64,000 bases of DNA from Bryum argenteum (GCA_037043015.1 CM073324.1:14715013-14779012), one strand, 5' to 3'. Numbered from the stretch's first letter, positions 22,868 through 35,450 are shown. The notes: a model not told the origin generated them from the letters alone. Translations and numbers: made by a program.

Positions 22868-23872
22868 CCCTTAACTGGGCCGAATGTTGAAAATCAACTT
22901 TTTGGGGCCGAATGTTGAAAATCAACATTTTGGATGATAGCAGCATCTTTGAAGAGCCATAACTTCTTCGTGTGGGGTTTGTTTTGAATGAAAGCACTTA
23001 GAGTGTGTTTTATATCAAGTCTTGTTTGTGTTGTAAAAATTGCAGACCCTGAGCAATGATTTATGGATAAATGGCATGCATTTTAGTAAATGTAGCTCTT
23101 GTTTTTGAGTTTTCAAACATGGAGCATGTTTTGCCATTGGGAGGCAATTATGAGAAATAATAAATAAATAAAATCTCGTGAACGTTTTTTGCATAATCAC
23201 GATCTTAAGAGGAAGGCTAAAAAACTTCTAGCAGGAAGATTTTTCTTTTGAATAGTTTAACAATGTTTCCAATAATGTTCCTATTTTGAAAGAAAGTGAT
23301 TAAAAGGATGATTTTGAGGAACTATGTCTCCTTCATCCAACATTTTGGATTTTGACTCTATCTTTTGGGATGAATTTCAACCAGAGCGGTAGAAACATTG
23401 ACAAAATCACAGATATATTGAAGGTAAGGCATAGATTTGAGTGCAAAAGGTTGAGTTTTGTACTATTCTTTGTAAATTTTTTGGTAGTTTTCACCATTGC
23501 AAGGTCAATATTTGCGCAAAGAAATTCTTCTCATGGACTTTTTGTTGTTGAAGGGTGTTATTGAGATGAGGATAAATATCTTTGTAGTTGGTGATTTTTT
23601 TATTGCACTAAGTATATTGGTAGCATTTTTACTTCGAAGTGAAAATGTTTAGATTTTGTGATGTTTTTTGAGTACTAACATGTTACTGATTTTGCAATCT
23701 ATGAGGCCTCATGACTCAAAATTTGAACCGCACAATGTAAAAATGTGTTTACTACAAGATTGTACAGTTCAGAATCTAGATAAGCTACCTTACTCTTTAA
23801 ATATAAAACTTCCTTGTGAATGTGTTTTTCTTTTTTTCTTTTTTTCTATCAGTGAGTCAAACCATTTAGGGG
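22868..23872. mobile_element. TTAA-flanked element, type D, long copy (1005 bp)
   Basis: Begins CCCTTAACTGGGCCGAATGT and ends CCATTTAGGGG, with TTAA on both sides (22864-22867 and 23873-23876). Sequence order (GCCATAACTTCTTC, GTGCAAA-type block, GCCTCATGACTCAAAATTTGA, CAAGATTGTAC) is the same as in the 607-bp copy at 35591-36197. Near the left end the phrase GGGCCGAATGTTGAAAATCAAC is duplicated in tandem. It contains no transposase; the longest frames are 77 codons or fewer. Confidence 0.85.
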
Positions 23873-23876
23873 TTAA

Positions 23877-26221
23877 AATATTTTTTAATTTAATAACCTA
23901 GGATAAGGTTTTGGTTTTCAAATCTTTAATTTAATAGATATTTTATTCATAGGTTGTGAAATAATGATCCAATAAAAAAATTCTCATCATAGGTTGTGAA
24001 AAATTCAATCCAATATTATTACTTTTTTGAAATACAAGAGTGAATGACTCTCTATTAACAACATAAAGCAAGCTACCTTGTTTTAGCAGGAAAGAAGTTA
24101 TTTATTATAATAACTTAGGTTAGATGTACGTAATAGATGCATGTACTTTTAATTGTGGTTGTAATTTTGCACTGATTTAGAAGTAGGTTGAGATGAGATA
24201 ATTTTTAATTCGCAATTTTCTAAACATCATCTTCCACATGAGAGTTACTTGTTCGAGAAGTTGAGCATGTAATTCTTTTGTGAAACAACTATTGCAGGAT
24301 GTTACATGATAAAATAAAATAAACCACCAATAAGATAAGAAAAGTACAATTCATTTTCGAAATTAGTAAAGTTTCTTACTCTAAGCTAGTGCTAAGATAA
24401 GTGTGGAAATATGACTAAAAATGTTCAATATGACTAATTTTAATTTTTAGTTTGTAAAGATATTACAAATTTGTTATACGGGTAAGATTATTAATTATGA
24501 TATTTAATAAAAACTAATTAGATATTGAATCATGTTTGATGGAGTTTCGAAATTAGATAATGACTAGAAAGTTCTTTGGTTCTTGACAGACGCATAATTG
24601 AAATCAAAGTAGAAAGAATATTTTAAAGATGTTTTTTTTTGCAGTGAAAATGGGATTGGCTATGATGAATGTGAAAGAAGGGAGAGGAAGTAAAGAAATG
24701 AAGGAGAATAAATAGAGGGAAGAGTAAATGGGGGTGGGGTCATGGGGCGGGGTAAGTCGTAGTCAAGGGTAGTGACAAATAGTGAGTCACTTTCCGATTA
24801 TTATTTTTTATGTGATGGCAAATTAGGGAAGCATGTCGACTTGATTGATGCACCCTTAGGCTCGCAATGTTTTCCTATATTGCTAGTGGGCTCATAGTAG
24901 GTTGGTAAGAGACTGATGAGCCCTCCATTAGCCCTCCTTCATGGTCCTCGCACATAAGCATGGCGTGTCACTCATCGCATCGCCTAGTCATTCAATCACC
25001 ACGGCCAATCACTAAGTCAACACCACCTGTCATTCATGGCCCTCGTACTTGAGCATGTGGCGTCACCCATCGCTTAACCCAACCAGCTGCTAATAGGCGT
25101 TGTATGCTTCCGACTATTTGCTGCTGAACTGCCGCTCTAGCCTCATAAATTTAATTCATAAACTGTAATCCTAGCCCCGTAAACTCCAACCCTTACAATG
25201 TGATCGTAGTCCCGACGATAAAGTTTTTCACTTTTATTCATTTTTCTTATTGCCCATAAGCAGTATGAGGTAAACTTAGACTTGAGTGAATCTCTTAAAC
25301 TCGAGTGAAAATTGAAATAGTTCGTAACTATGGCTTAAAAAACTAATGTACCTATACATTAATTCTTATGTCATAAAAATCATTGTAATATTCCAAAATC
25401 TATTCCATTACCTCTTTATCTAAACATTAGTTTTGAAGTTACTCTAACATTGACTTGAATTTTATTTTGAAGATGATTTGTTAACTACAATAATAAAGTT
25501 GGATTGAAAATTAAAATTAAAAGATAAATTAAGGGCATAAAACCAAGTGACATGGAAGAGTTTGATTTGTAATGCATACTTTTACATCTTTTATGTATAA
25601 AACTTAGATGTGATAAAAAAAATGTAAGTTCCCTAACTCTTTCAAAACTATCCCATAAAGCAAATATATACACTTTATTCCTTGAATTAGATGAAAACGC
25701 CTAAATTTCTTAAAACAATTTTTTATTTTTAATTTTTTTCCCAATGAAATAATGAGACTAAAATTTTGAAACAAATAGAAAGTATAATTTGCATTGTTAG
25801 TATGTGATTTTTAATATAATTGGCTAAAATCAACTGTTGGTATGGTAAATTTAAAAATGCCACTAATTACTCAAGAACAATACAATTAAATTTCCGAAGT
25901 AGTAAGTTTCCTTACACTAAGTTACTACTTGAAAAACTACGGATACATGAGTAAATATGTTAAATATGAGTAATTTTACGTGTCTTGACATTTTAATTTC
26001 AAATTTTTAATTAAATTATGACATTAATTAATTGAGAGGGTCAATCGTTACACGTGAATGAATGAAACTCTCGTCTCGTAGAATTTCATTCGTTCGCATA
26101 CTTAGGGTTTTACGGGGTCGGGGCGTCCTCATAATACCGAAGCCAGCGATCTACAAGTTCTTTTCCAGTCTTCAGCGCAGCTCGCGTCGTTGCTTAGCTT
26201 GTTCAACTCACATCCGTCATC
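23877..26221. other. AT-rich intergenic DNA; right end is the eS30 promoter
   Basis: No open frame longer than 62 codons with any plausibility. Region 24940-25080 has a short imperfect duplication (CACTCATCGCATCGCC / CACCCATCGC with CATGGTCCTCG / CATGGCCCTCG). The last 130 bases before 26222, with CTTAGGGTTTTACGGGG, are probably the eS30 promoter and leader. TTAGGGTTT is a telo-box-like motif common upstream of plant ribosomal protein genes. Confidence 0.4.
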
Positions 26222-26604
<383 letters not shown>

Positions 26605-28270
26605 AGTGTGATTGGATACTCCCTTTGTAAGTACTGAAAACCCTAGTCCTATCACGTATCATTCTAGGGTTTAGCGAAGTGGAGTTGGAAATGCTTAAGC
26701 TCTAGGTTAATAGCTTTTTGCTTGTGCAGATTCTGCGGGTGCGTGAGGATCCTGAATCATGGACAGTCATGCTCCAAAGGTAGAAGTAGGAAGTGCAATG
26801 CAAGCACTTTTGAGACGCAATTGGCTCTCTGATCGTTTGAGGCCTCGGGAAATTGTTTGTTCCATACTTTGAATTAATACGATTTGCAGCATCCTTTACT
26901 GCTGCTTTTTCGATTTTAGAATCGAAGCAAGGTTGTTTCTTTTCATGAATTATCGTTATTCGATTGTAGTGGGCTTTTGAAAAGCTGCCAATATGGTAGT
27001 GCATTGTGTCATGTAAGTGTGAGTACTAGTCTAGATGGCAATTGTCTATGCAGGTACAGTTGGAACTTTGATTTGTCTTGTTCAACCAAATCGCATCATT
27101 AGGCTCTCGAGCTCATGCAAGGAACTCCTGGAGCACTTCGGCGTCAAGTTAAGTGACTCGAATTCAACAAATCATTTGCCCTTTTCAGATCGAGAAAACA
27201 AATGGTCATACATATTATTTATTTTTGGCTGAATAACCTCAGAACTGCCCTCTGTGGAAGCACGGTAATGATTAAAGTTTTGAATCCAAATTACAGAATA
27301 TCACATTAAAATGTACTCTTGTTTGGAGGTGTCCATGTTCTATACTGTCGTCCCTCTCATCTCCATATTCTAAAAGATCACGCTTCTGACCTCTCTCATA
27401 GTAATCCTTGGCCAAAAATGGTCACCACCCTCATTACCATGCGCTATCATTGCATATTATTACAGAGTACTTCCACCGTAAGAACTTGGGTGTATATGCA
27501 TTAGAAGGTCGATTAGCAAAGGTGAAAGGACCTTTGTGCTCACTCCTTCCACCTTGTCAAGACTGGAGGGTGGAGCAATTAAATTTTTCGTGGAGCATTC
27601 TTGAAACTAGGACGGAATGTGTTGGTGGACTGAAATTGAGGAGATTATTCCATGAAGTTGAAAAGAGTTATATTCTGGTAATTTTGAAAATCATCATAAG
27701 TCTAATTGTTTAGATAATATCTTGCAGCATTAGCACTCTCCAACTGAACTAATGGTCTCGGAAATTTCGTTCTTTAACTGGACCCCTGAGAAATTTTGTT
27801 TCTAATCACTTTCAGTCTTCCATGCCAGAACAGGGGGTTCATTGAGGGAGAAATTTGGAAGAAACAATGGGGAGTCCCATTACAAACTTGCAATTTGATG
27901 TGATATACGCATTCTCCAATGTAACAATCCTAAAATAAGTCTCCCAAGGACCCAAAAATCAAGCATTCTCATTCAATGCTTACTACAAAAAGGAAGAATC
28001 TCATTTGGAGAGGAACTTTTGAGGGACCCTTGGAACATTGGGGGCCAAGGCCATTTGGAGGGGTAGTTGCCCCTAGAAAATAGCATTAGGGAGACTAACA
28101 AAAGATGGAATGGGCATGTTTTGGCAAATCCTCCCCCCCCCCCCCCCTTGAAGATGGAGTTTGCGGAGATGGGGGCTTGTGCGGTGCAAATGCTCTAATG
28201 TCCACCTATTACTCCTTTGAAATGCTACATTTGGTGCTTGGAGCCAATCACAACAACAAGATCTCAACGT
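26605..28270. other. Intergenic, no gene recognised
   Basis: Begins with the eS30 3' flank. Short frames near 27319-27713 (up to 101 codons) show no domain. A run of 16 C residues ends near 28147. Confidence 0.45.
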
Positions 28271-28605
28271 TGATGGTGTAAGCAAGCTAGTACAACCAAT
28301 GACTTTTGTAATTTTGGTTAATCTTAGAAGTAGTGTTGAGAGGATCACAAAGTTGATGGTGTAAGCAAGCTAGTACAACCAATGACTTTTGTAATTTTGG
28401 TTAATCTTAGAAGTAGTGTTGAGAGGATCACAAAGTTGATGGTGTAAGCAAGCTAGTACAACCAATGACTCTTTTGTAATTTTGGTCATCTTAGAAGTAG
28501 TGTCAAGAGGATCAACAAAGCTAATGGTGTAAGCAAGCCAATACAACCAATGACTTTTGGTAATTTTGGTCATCTTAGAAGTAATTCCAAGATTTCTACA
28601 TTTCA
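28271..28605. repeat. Tandem array, 83-85-bp unit, about 3.5-4 copies
   Basis: The word GTAAGCAAGC recurs at 28278, 28361, 28444 and 28529, giving periods of 83, 83 and 85 bp. Units 1 to 3 are almost identical, while unit 4 has several changes. The repeats carry ACCAATGACTTTTGTAATTT and CTTAGAAGTAGTGT blocks. The minus-strand frames over it merely echo the repeat. Confidence 0.95.
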
Positions 28606-30333
28606 AAATCATAGAGTATTCAAGGAACTTTGTGGGAGATTTATTTTTTGAGAAAGAAGAGTAGTTGTTTGAGTTATAGAACTTTTAGATTTAGAGCCTT
28701 AGGTAGGCAATTATAATTGAATTACTATAATGTTTCTCGAAATTTATGATTGAAATTTGTAACCAAATCACAAGTTTTGAATGACTCCAAGTTGAAACTT
28801 TTATAAATTCTACAATGGCACGCATCAAATTTACCAGAGCAAGGTTCAATGATCATAGTAATCCTACAATTTTTTCTTTCAATTTTTTTTAGACGTTTGA
28901 GATTTTTGAGATTTTTCAAGAAAACTTGTCCCAAAATACACAAACTAATAAAGGCACCTAATTAATGCTTGACATTTTCCTTAACCAAAATATGCTTTAT
29001 GAGATACATGTTTTATTATATCATTGTATCATACCTTTTGGATTCTAATTTGCATAAAGGTAAAAACAATTTGGATTCTATCTTTGAATTTTTGCATAGA
29101 CATACTCAACTTAGTGTACTTGTACAAAAAATATGAGCTTTTTTTTTTTTTTTTTTTTTTACAAATCATCAAATCTTCTTTGCTCAATGAATACGATGTC
29201 TCCCAAGCAATGCCTAAAAAAACATCCATACAAAATGTGAATGTTATGATTTTACAAATACTGAGTACATATTCATTTGAAAATACAAAACGGGCCAAGC
29301 AATTAAGATTACTTGTGATCTCAATATTAGAGTTTTCAACAACATGCCCCTTTTGAACGTCGAACCGTCGGGCTTGTTCTCTACACGACGTGATGACCAT
29401 GGTATTGCTTGTGCATGAAAACAAAGGAAATCTTCCAACTTGTGCAAAAGATTCTTTGCACATGTACGACGCAATCGATCGCGTAGACGAACACAAACAT
29501 GAGTACCATGGTTGCCATAAAGCCCCCCTAAAATGCATGATAGCACCATGCAAGCCAAGATGGTGACATGCAGGAATTTGATTCGAGGCGGACTTTGAAG
29601 GGCTTGAGCAAACAAACCATAAGAAACCCGCTCACTGGCCAAGTCACATTGCACTGGAACATAGTCAGCATCATTGCTTCCTTCATTTAAAAAAGGACAT
29701 GCATGTTTGATTCCACCAATTTTATTTCATTTTTCACGAGGAAGCTGTCCAAACACATGTAAACAAAGCACTGAAATCTCCCCTTTATTGTGCATAGTGA
29801 CAAAAAGTACCAGGGGTTACTCCTGTGTGAAATAGGGTTTAAAGCATACAAAAGTAAAGAGTGAGTAAGTTGAGTGGCTTCAAATCCACATTCTTGGTGT
29901 GGATTTTTGAGCCACTCGTCATATTTCTATGGATTCTAGTCACTCGCCTTATCAAAATGGATGAGGTTAATTATCCACACCCATTAACCCAATTCACTTT
30001 TTTTTGTTTTTAAACAATAAATGTAGATATCAAGAGTTTTTATTACACCTATGTGGTTCCACATCCAAAAGCCAAAACTAATCAAATATGAATCTAAACT
30101 TTCTCGTCCAAATTTCCACTTACATAAATCGATTCCCTTGGCCACTCCCCAATGAGTTAAATTTTTTTGTCTAGTCCTCGACCATAAAGATGTATGAGAC
30201 ATAAGAACTTTGCGAGTACGCATACAACAACATTTACCTGAATCTGCTACAGAAAAGTGGGACAGTCATGAATTTTGAGGTGGGACAGTCATGATAAGAA
30301 CATGGCAGGATGTTGTCATGGTCCCTCCCACCG
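28606..30333. other. Intergenic, no gene recognised
   Basis: Contains a T22 tract near 29139-29160. Minus-strand frames at 29244-29654 and 29029-29553 overlap in different frames and show no domain. No intron-exon structure joins them convincingly. Confidence 0.45.
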
Positions 30334-31084
30334 CACATATGTGCACATCAGACCAAATGAGCACATCCTTTTTTTTGATTCCAGGCTGCCCGCTGCCCGA
30401 GGCTTAACTTAGATCATGCTGTCTTGCCACTGCATTCTAGAAGCAGCTGTGAGGTGATTGTACCTTTCAGGGTACGGAGACCTATTACCATCTGTTGACC
30501 CAAAACCACTTGGATGTACATGGGGTGTACATTTCGGGAGTTTTTATGTTGGAAAAGGAGGCATGTAGTCTTAACCCCTAAAGATCCAAGAAAGCCGGCT
30601 TTTTGTGAATTCCGGAGGGAAAAAATTCAGCCAACTTTGACCATTACAATCTCAAAATCGGAGAATAATTAATAGTTTGTATTTGACAGTTTCGAAGAAA
30701 GGGTCAAGTTAACTTCAAGATCCTACGGTTGGATCTTTTAATTAATCAGACTTAGATTGAGTTTCTTTGGGCGTGAAGTAGAAGAAGGTTCTAGTTGATA
30801 ATTTAGATAATTTTGTATCAAGGATCTCTAGATGTGATGTTTTGAGATGTGCGCTATGTGTAGCATTCAGTGGTATTGGGTCAATAGTTGGTTATAGGTC
30901 TTCCTACCCGGATGGGTTTAGTCACCGTGGTGCTGCTTATGGAATGAGTTGCAAGAGAGCATGGAATGGGCATGATCTAAGTTGTGTGTTCCTAATGAAA
31001 TTCCATGTAATCTAAAGACGAAGGGCAGTGGGCAGCCGCAGTAAAAAAAAAAGGATGTGCTCATCTGGGCTGAATGTGTGCATG
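30334..31084. mobile_element. Element with long (about 80-115 bp) inverted repeats
   Basis: The left arm (30334-30419) and the reverse complement of the right arm (30969-31084) share ATGAGCACATCC plus a T-run, GGCTGCCC(G/A)CTGCCC, and AACTTAGATCATGC in the same order. The right arm holds about 35 extra bases between the last two blocks. No coding capacity. The interior contains a truncated relative of the TTAA elements at 30575. This could be a foldback transposon; its exact ends and target duplication were not resolved. Confidence 0.6.
30575..30740. mobile_element. Truncated relative of the type C TTAA element
   Basis: TTAA (30571-30574) is followed by CCCCTAAAGATCC, the typical left end. 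About 140 bases in, CTTCAAGATCCTACGGTTG is the exact reverse complement of a stretch in the type C element (31259-31519). No matching right end was found, so the copy is truncated or rearranged. Confidence 0.55.
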
Positions 31085-31251
31085 TAATAATTTTCTATGC
31101 TAACCCTTAAAGAGTCCCTTGGGGATAGTATGTACGCTGTCGTATAATTAGGATTTGCTACCAACAAGAAACTCTAAACTGGAATTGTAATAGCTCACTA
31201 GAACCGCATTAATTCAAATGTCAACTTCTTCTTTGAACTCAAACCCATTAA

Positions 31252-31877
31252 CCCTTAACCCCTAAAGGCCCATGATGTTTTGGGAGCTTGAAATCCCAAC
31301 ACTGACCACTATGTACTAATGCGGGTACGTCCAATATTTTTGGAAATTTTTGATAACTTCAACCGTAGGATCTTGAAGTAGACTACCATAGGTAGTAGTG
31401 TGAAAATTTTCAACCGTTGGATCATCACTGGATGTGAGATCATAACATTTGAAGTTGATTGTAAATTTTTTTTGGCCTTGACCGTAAAAGCCGAATCGGC
31501 GGCCGTGGGCCTTTAGGGGTTAAACGTCTAGCTATACGGATTTGGGCAGCCCAGTGTTGGATCACAGCATCTTTTGGACTCCGGCATCATGAATAGTGCA
31601 CTTTTTGAACTTGGGCATCATGAATGATCCAATCAATGATGAGCTTGCAACCTCCTACAAGTATTGTACAACCCCAACCTACCTACCATAATCCTTTCAA
31701 AGCACAAAATCACTCATACAAATTGTGATTTGAATTCTAAAATTTCACTTTTTGAATGCATCAGAAGAAGGTGGCCAGTTTGACATCAAAATATAAGTGA
31801 AAAGTTGAGTACATTGAGAGCTACAGAGAAGATTCTGTTGGAAAAGGACCCCTCGGGTCACCTTAGACGTTTAAGGG
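31252..31877. mobile_element. TTAA element type B, inserted in type A
   Basis: Starts CCC at 31252 and ends CGTTTAAGGG at 31877, flanked by TTAA at 31248-31251 and 31878-31881. The uninterrupted type A copy has a single TTAA at this point, so these four bases are a target duplication. Once the inner element (31259-31519) is removed, the left end reads CCCTTAAACGTCTA, the inverse of the right end TAGACGTTTAAGGG. It is related to the element at 2447-2680. Confidence 0.9.
31259..31519. mobile_element. TTAA element type C, inserted in type B
   Basis: A 261-bp element with perfect ends CCCCTAAAGGCCCA and TGGGCCTTTAGGGG, flanked by TTAA at 31255-31258 and 31520-31523. It sits in the TTAA that is part of the terminal CCCTTAAACG of the type B element. 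No open frame. It is the youngest of the three nested insertions by position. Confidence 0.92.
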
Positions 31878-32064
31878 TTAAAGGTGTGCATTCACTCCAA
31901 GTACAACCAAAATACACCGTATTCTACTGGTCGCCACGGCACTCTCAGACCTTTACGGGTTAATAAAGAAGGCGTACGGTTTCTTTTGCTTGAATGTTGG
32001 CTACATATGGTATTGGACCAATGGTTAGTAATGAGTATGCCTACCTATTTTGTATTTTTCTCTA

Positions 32065-32166
32065 AAACGATGAGTGATTGATTAGGTATATAATACAAAG
32101 TACATTTAGAGCAAAGTACTTGTACTTGTACTTTGCTCTAAATGTTTTCAAAACGATGAGTGATTG
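32065..32166. repeat. Perfect 18-bp hairpin between 17-bp direct repeats
   Basis: ACATTTAGAGCAAAGTAC (32102-32119) and its exact reverse complement (32128-32145) are separated by 8 bases. The pair is flanked by direct repeats AAAACGATGAGTGATTG at 32065-32081 and 32150-32166. It could be a tiny insertion with a long target duplication or the product of a template-switch event. Confidence 0.85.
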
Positions 32167-33394
32167 CAATTCCATAGATGCCATTGCACCAATTATATAG
32201 CTCTAATGCATAAAACAATGTTATGGCCGCATACTTGACTTCCCTTGTTAATATTTTTTCTAGGTCATGAGGAATTTTTTTTCGAGATCATTAAGAAGTG
32301 TTTTTCTAGTTGATATGGTGAAATAATGCAATATCAGTGTAAATTTGAGATTGAATTTATTTGGGGCCCGAGGTACTCACCATAAGGTTCACATAATTCT
32401 AGATCAATTGAGGAACTTAAGGATTACTTGTAGCCAAAAGTGTTCTAAGTTAGGTACCAATATATGAATAATTCAAACTTCAATGGCAAACATTGTTAGA
32501 TAGAGACTTATTGTTGTTACTTTTGTTGATGGGTAATGTGAAGTGCATGTTCATGGACTTTATGTACCTACTATCTTGTTAGTATTGTTGCTACTTTCTA
32601 AGGAGAAATACAAAGTAGACTTGTGTAGGTTGCATCATGAAAGGCACCTTTGGTTGCTAGATTTGAAAATCAATGATTTGGTTGCTGTTGTGGATAGCAT
32701 TGGGATAGAGAAGGAAGTAAAAGGAGATTCAGGGTACAGAGGCGATATTGCATGTCAACAGTTTCATTTTTATCATGTAGTGACCATTATGAGTAGGTAA
32801 TAAGGTACTCTGCTAAGAATTGCTTGAATTTCAGTGTAGGAAATTAGTGATGGAATAAAAATGTGAGTAGTTTTTGTGTAAGTGTAAGTTCAATGCAAGT
32901 GGAATCATCAATTTTAGACCCTCATATAGTTTGGTATGGATTTTTGAAGTTCGACTTATGAGGTGTCATATCCCTTTCCAAAGGATGTTTGAACTCTCTG
33001 GTGAACCAAGAAGATCCCGGGAGTGACGTCCTGGGCTTGGCAAGAGACAAGGTGAGGTGACCAAGGGGAGTTCCAAGCAAACTACACGCAATGGCGTTGT
33101 GCTTGGGACTTGGGACGACCTTGGTGGAGTGGCTTACATGGTTGGAAACCTTGTTTAAACATGCACCCAAGGGTCCAAAAAACACACAATCTGGAGTTTT
33201 GAGTCATGAGATATGGCTCCACGAAGTTGGAGCGCATTCCCAGGACTCTTCAGGACTTGGTATTGTTGCCTCCCGAGACTCCAAATGACTTCTTTCATCT
33301 CCAAATGACTTCCTTCATGCAAGGCGACATGCTGCATGTTGTTGGAAAGCTACAAACAAGAGCTTTTGAGAATGCTAAGGCTCATGGTGAGCTA
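32167..33394. other. Intergenic, no gene recognised
   Basis: Frames at 32543-32800 (plus) and 32922-33517 (both strands) are 65-103 codons and show no domain. The 32940-33390 stretch is less AT-rich than its surroundings and may be eroded retroelement DNA, but I cannot show it. Confidence 0.35.
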
Positions 33395-33552
33395 AGCACT
33401 AGTGGCTTGCTAGGAACTCGCATAGTGTTCACCCCTAGAAGGAGTATTAGTCATGCCATTGGTATGATGACCTCTGGGCATACAGTCAAGCATAGGGTCA
33501 AACGAATACTCTACTAATGCCCAGCCTTGAAATAGGTTGGAGTCTCTTCCTT
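33395..33552 (+). mobile_element. 5'-truncated copy of the SINE-like family
   Basis: Matches the 3' part of the minus-strand element at 8719-9038: CGCATAGTGTTCACCC, GGTATGATGACCTCTGGGCA and AATAGGTTGGAGTCTCT appear in the same order and spacing. The tRNA-like head is missing, as expected for 5' truncation. Confidence 0.6.
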
Positions 33553-35224
33553 ACTAGATTCAATCAATGAAAGCTAAATGATAGCTTCAAAGTCCAATTT
33601 CCAATGTACTCAAAGTGAAAACTTTAGGGTGCAATTTTGCAAACACCTACAAGTCCAACTTCAGAGACTCATAACAAAGTGTAACAAAGTCCAAAGATGA
33701 TGATTTTATTCGGTCTTTACTTCTACTTATTTTACCCATGCACTAAAATTACTCACATGGTGAACTTCACTACACAATTGCCAAATTTGTCATCATAAAA
33801 TGCATGCCATTATTGAGCACTCCACCTTCCAGTAGATTCACTGAATGTGGTCGAACTCATAAAAGAGTCTCCATTCAATGTATGTGAATTGATAGCACAG
33901 CCAAAATCTTGTGAGTTCTAAACCTAGTCATGCCATGGAACCTAATTTGAGGTGCCATACTTTTCCAACTATAACATCATGAATTTAGAAACAGTAAAAG
34001 ATGAATAGTAGAAGATTCTCAGTATACAAAGTTCATATATCATTTGAATAGTAAGTGGCTAAATGTAAATTTTATCCATAAGGTACCATAGTTATCAATA
34101 CATGAAGAACTAGAGAATTTCTAAACTTGGGGAGGGGAACTTTTTGTCATTTTTTAATTCTAGCCTTATTACAATGAGTATTTCGAACGACACTTCAAAG
34201 CGTTTGGGTTGAATTCATACCTTGAGTGTCCATGTAAACTGGCTCCAAAACTGCAGTGTCCCCATACCATGCACCAGCCATAGAGGTCTCACATAATTTC
34301 TGCTAAGTCTGAAAGCCAATATTTAAAGATTGCTTAGTACAGAAGCTGTTAATGCCCTTTTCGGGTAGATTGCTAATTACAGAAGCTTAACAGCAGGAGG
34401 TTAAGTTACTATTGTCAAAATCAAATACAAATCAGCTGACTGATTGCAATTTTAACCCTCCAGGTAATTGTCTGTTATGGGTATGTGAATGAAGCCATTC
34501 ACAGTACCACAGTACCACAGTTTATACACATTGAATTCACAGTAGCACAATCTTCATGTGTTGGAAGCTAGCTCCTGCCATGTGGATCAAATTGCCCCTT
34601 CAGAAGAGCCATTCGTCTGCTATATGTGACAAGAAACAGGGGTCTACTAGCTCCCAGAGCTTGGCAAATTTCTCATGTTTTCACGAGAGACTTCTTGTCG
34701 TATAGAATGAATGAACTCCAATTGCCAATCACAAACTAGTGTGATTAAATCACAATCCTCTTTAAAAAATTATTGAAGAGTTGATGATCCTTACCTCAAC
34801 CATGAACATGCATGCTTCAATGTTACCGAAACGACTTCTCTAACAGAACACATTCCTAATTTTTGCAAAATAAGTAGTTTAGCATTATACCAACAGAAGA
34901 TGGTGTTCTATACAACTTGTTCATTACAACTAGGAGTTCTGTAAATGACTCAACCGTGACACAATTAGATAGATAGATAAGAACTTCAATCTTCAAATCG
35001 AAGATTGGCGTGAATACAACGTCTGTTCGTAATGTCTTTACCTCAATGGCTACAGGACAAAGAGGTAATAGAACATAACTACTCACCCCTTACGGGAATA
35101 GACACTAAACTATAGTAACTGAGATAAAACTAAACTAAAGTAACCAAGACAAAACTATTTTAGGCGCGAGTGTTTTGGCAATGCAATAGGTGTTTTAAAT
35201 GGGATTGAGGTGGGTTTGTGGTCA
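33553..35224. other. Intergenic, no gene recognised
   Basis: AT-rich sequence without a supported gene. A short triplicated ACAGTACCAC word occurs near 34500-34520. Confidence 0.45.
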
Positions 35225-35330
35225 CCAAGCCGTGCAGTCCTAGGGTGGTTGAGGTGTGGGACGTTTGTAACTGTGCTGGTCCGAGTTCGAACCCCGACGG
35301 GCTCGTTTGAGCAGTACGCATGGCTTGGGG
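35225..35330 (+). mobile_element. tRNA-like (SINE head-like) sequence
   Basis: GGTGGTTGAGGTGTGGG (about 35235) resembles a pol III A box, and GAGTTCGAACCCC (about 35284) fits the B box consensus about 35-45 bases downstream. A cloverleaf could not be drawn confidently, so this is a tRNA-derived repeat head rather than a tRNA gene. It differs from the family at 8719-9038. It lies next to the 3' end of the LINE relic. Confidence 0.4.
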
Positions 35331-35450
35331 CTGTTGTGAGTATATGGCAGGAAAATATTATCAACCACCCGGCCCCTACGTGAGAAGCTGAGACTGAAGC
35401 AGTGCGCTGCTAACAACAGTGGTTTGCACCACTACCCGCCCTTTTGTTTG

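Larger units (their letters stand above)
31104..31959. mobile_element. TTAA element type A, interrupted by two nested elements
   Basis: Left end CCCTTAAAGAGTCCCTTGGGG at 31104, right end CTCAGACCTTTACGGG at 31959, followed by TTAA (31960-31963); the left target reads CTAA. The two halves (31104-31247 and 31882-31959) match, in reverse, the uninterrupted copy at 58179-58403. With the nested insert and one TTAA removed, the length is 226 bp against 225 bp. It is non-coding. Confidence 0.9.

Noticed and set aside
28271..28605. Possible CRISPR-like array
   Set aside because: The units are contiguous 83-bp copies without distinct spacers, and the genome is eukaryotic.
29029..29654. Two overlapping minus-strand frames of 136 and 174 codons
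   Set aside because: They compete in different frames, one runs through a T22 tract, and neither shows a domain.
31101..31110. Telomere-like or telo-box motifs (CCCTAAA, CCCTTAAA) in many intergenic places
   Set aside because: They are the fixed termini of the TTAA elements, not interstitial telomere repeats or promoter boxes.
35225..35330. A tRNA gene
   Set aside because: A and B boxes are recognisable but no paired acceptor stem or anticodon arm could be drawn; it fits a tRNA-derived repeat better.
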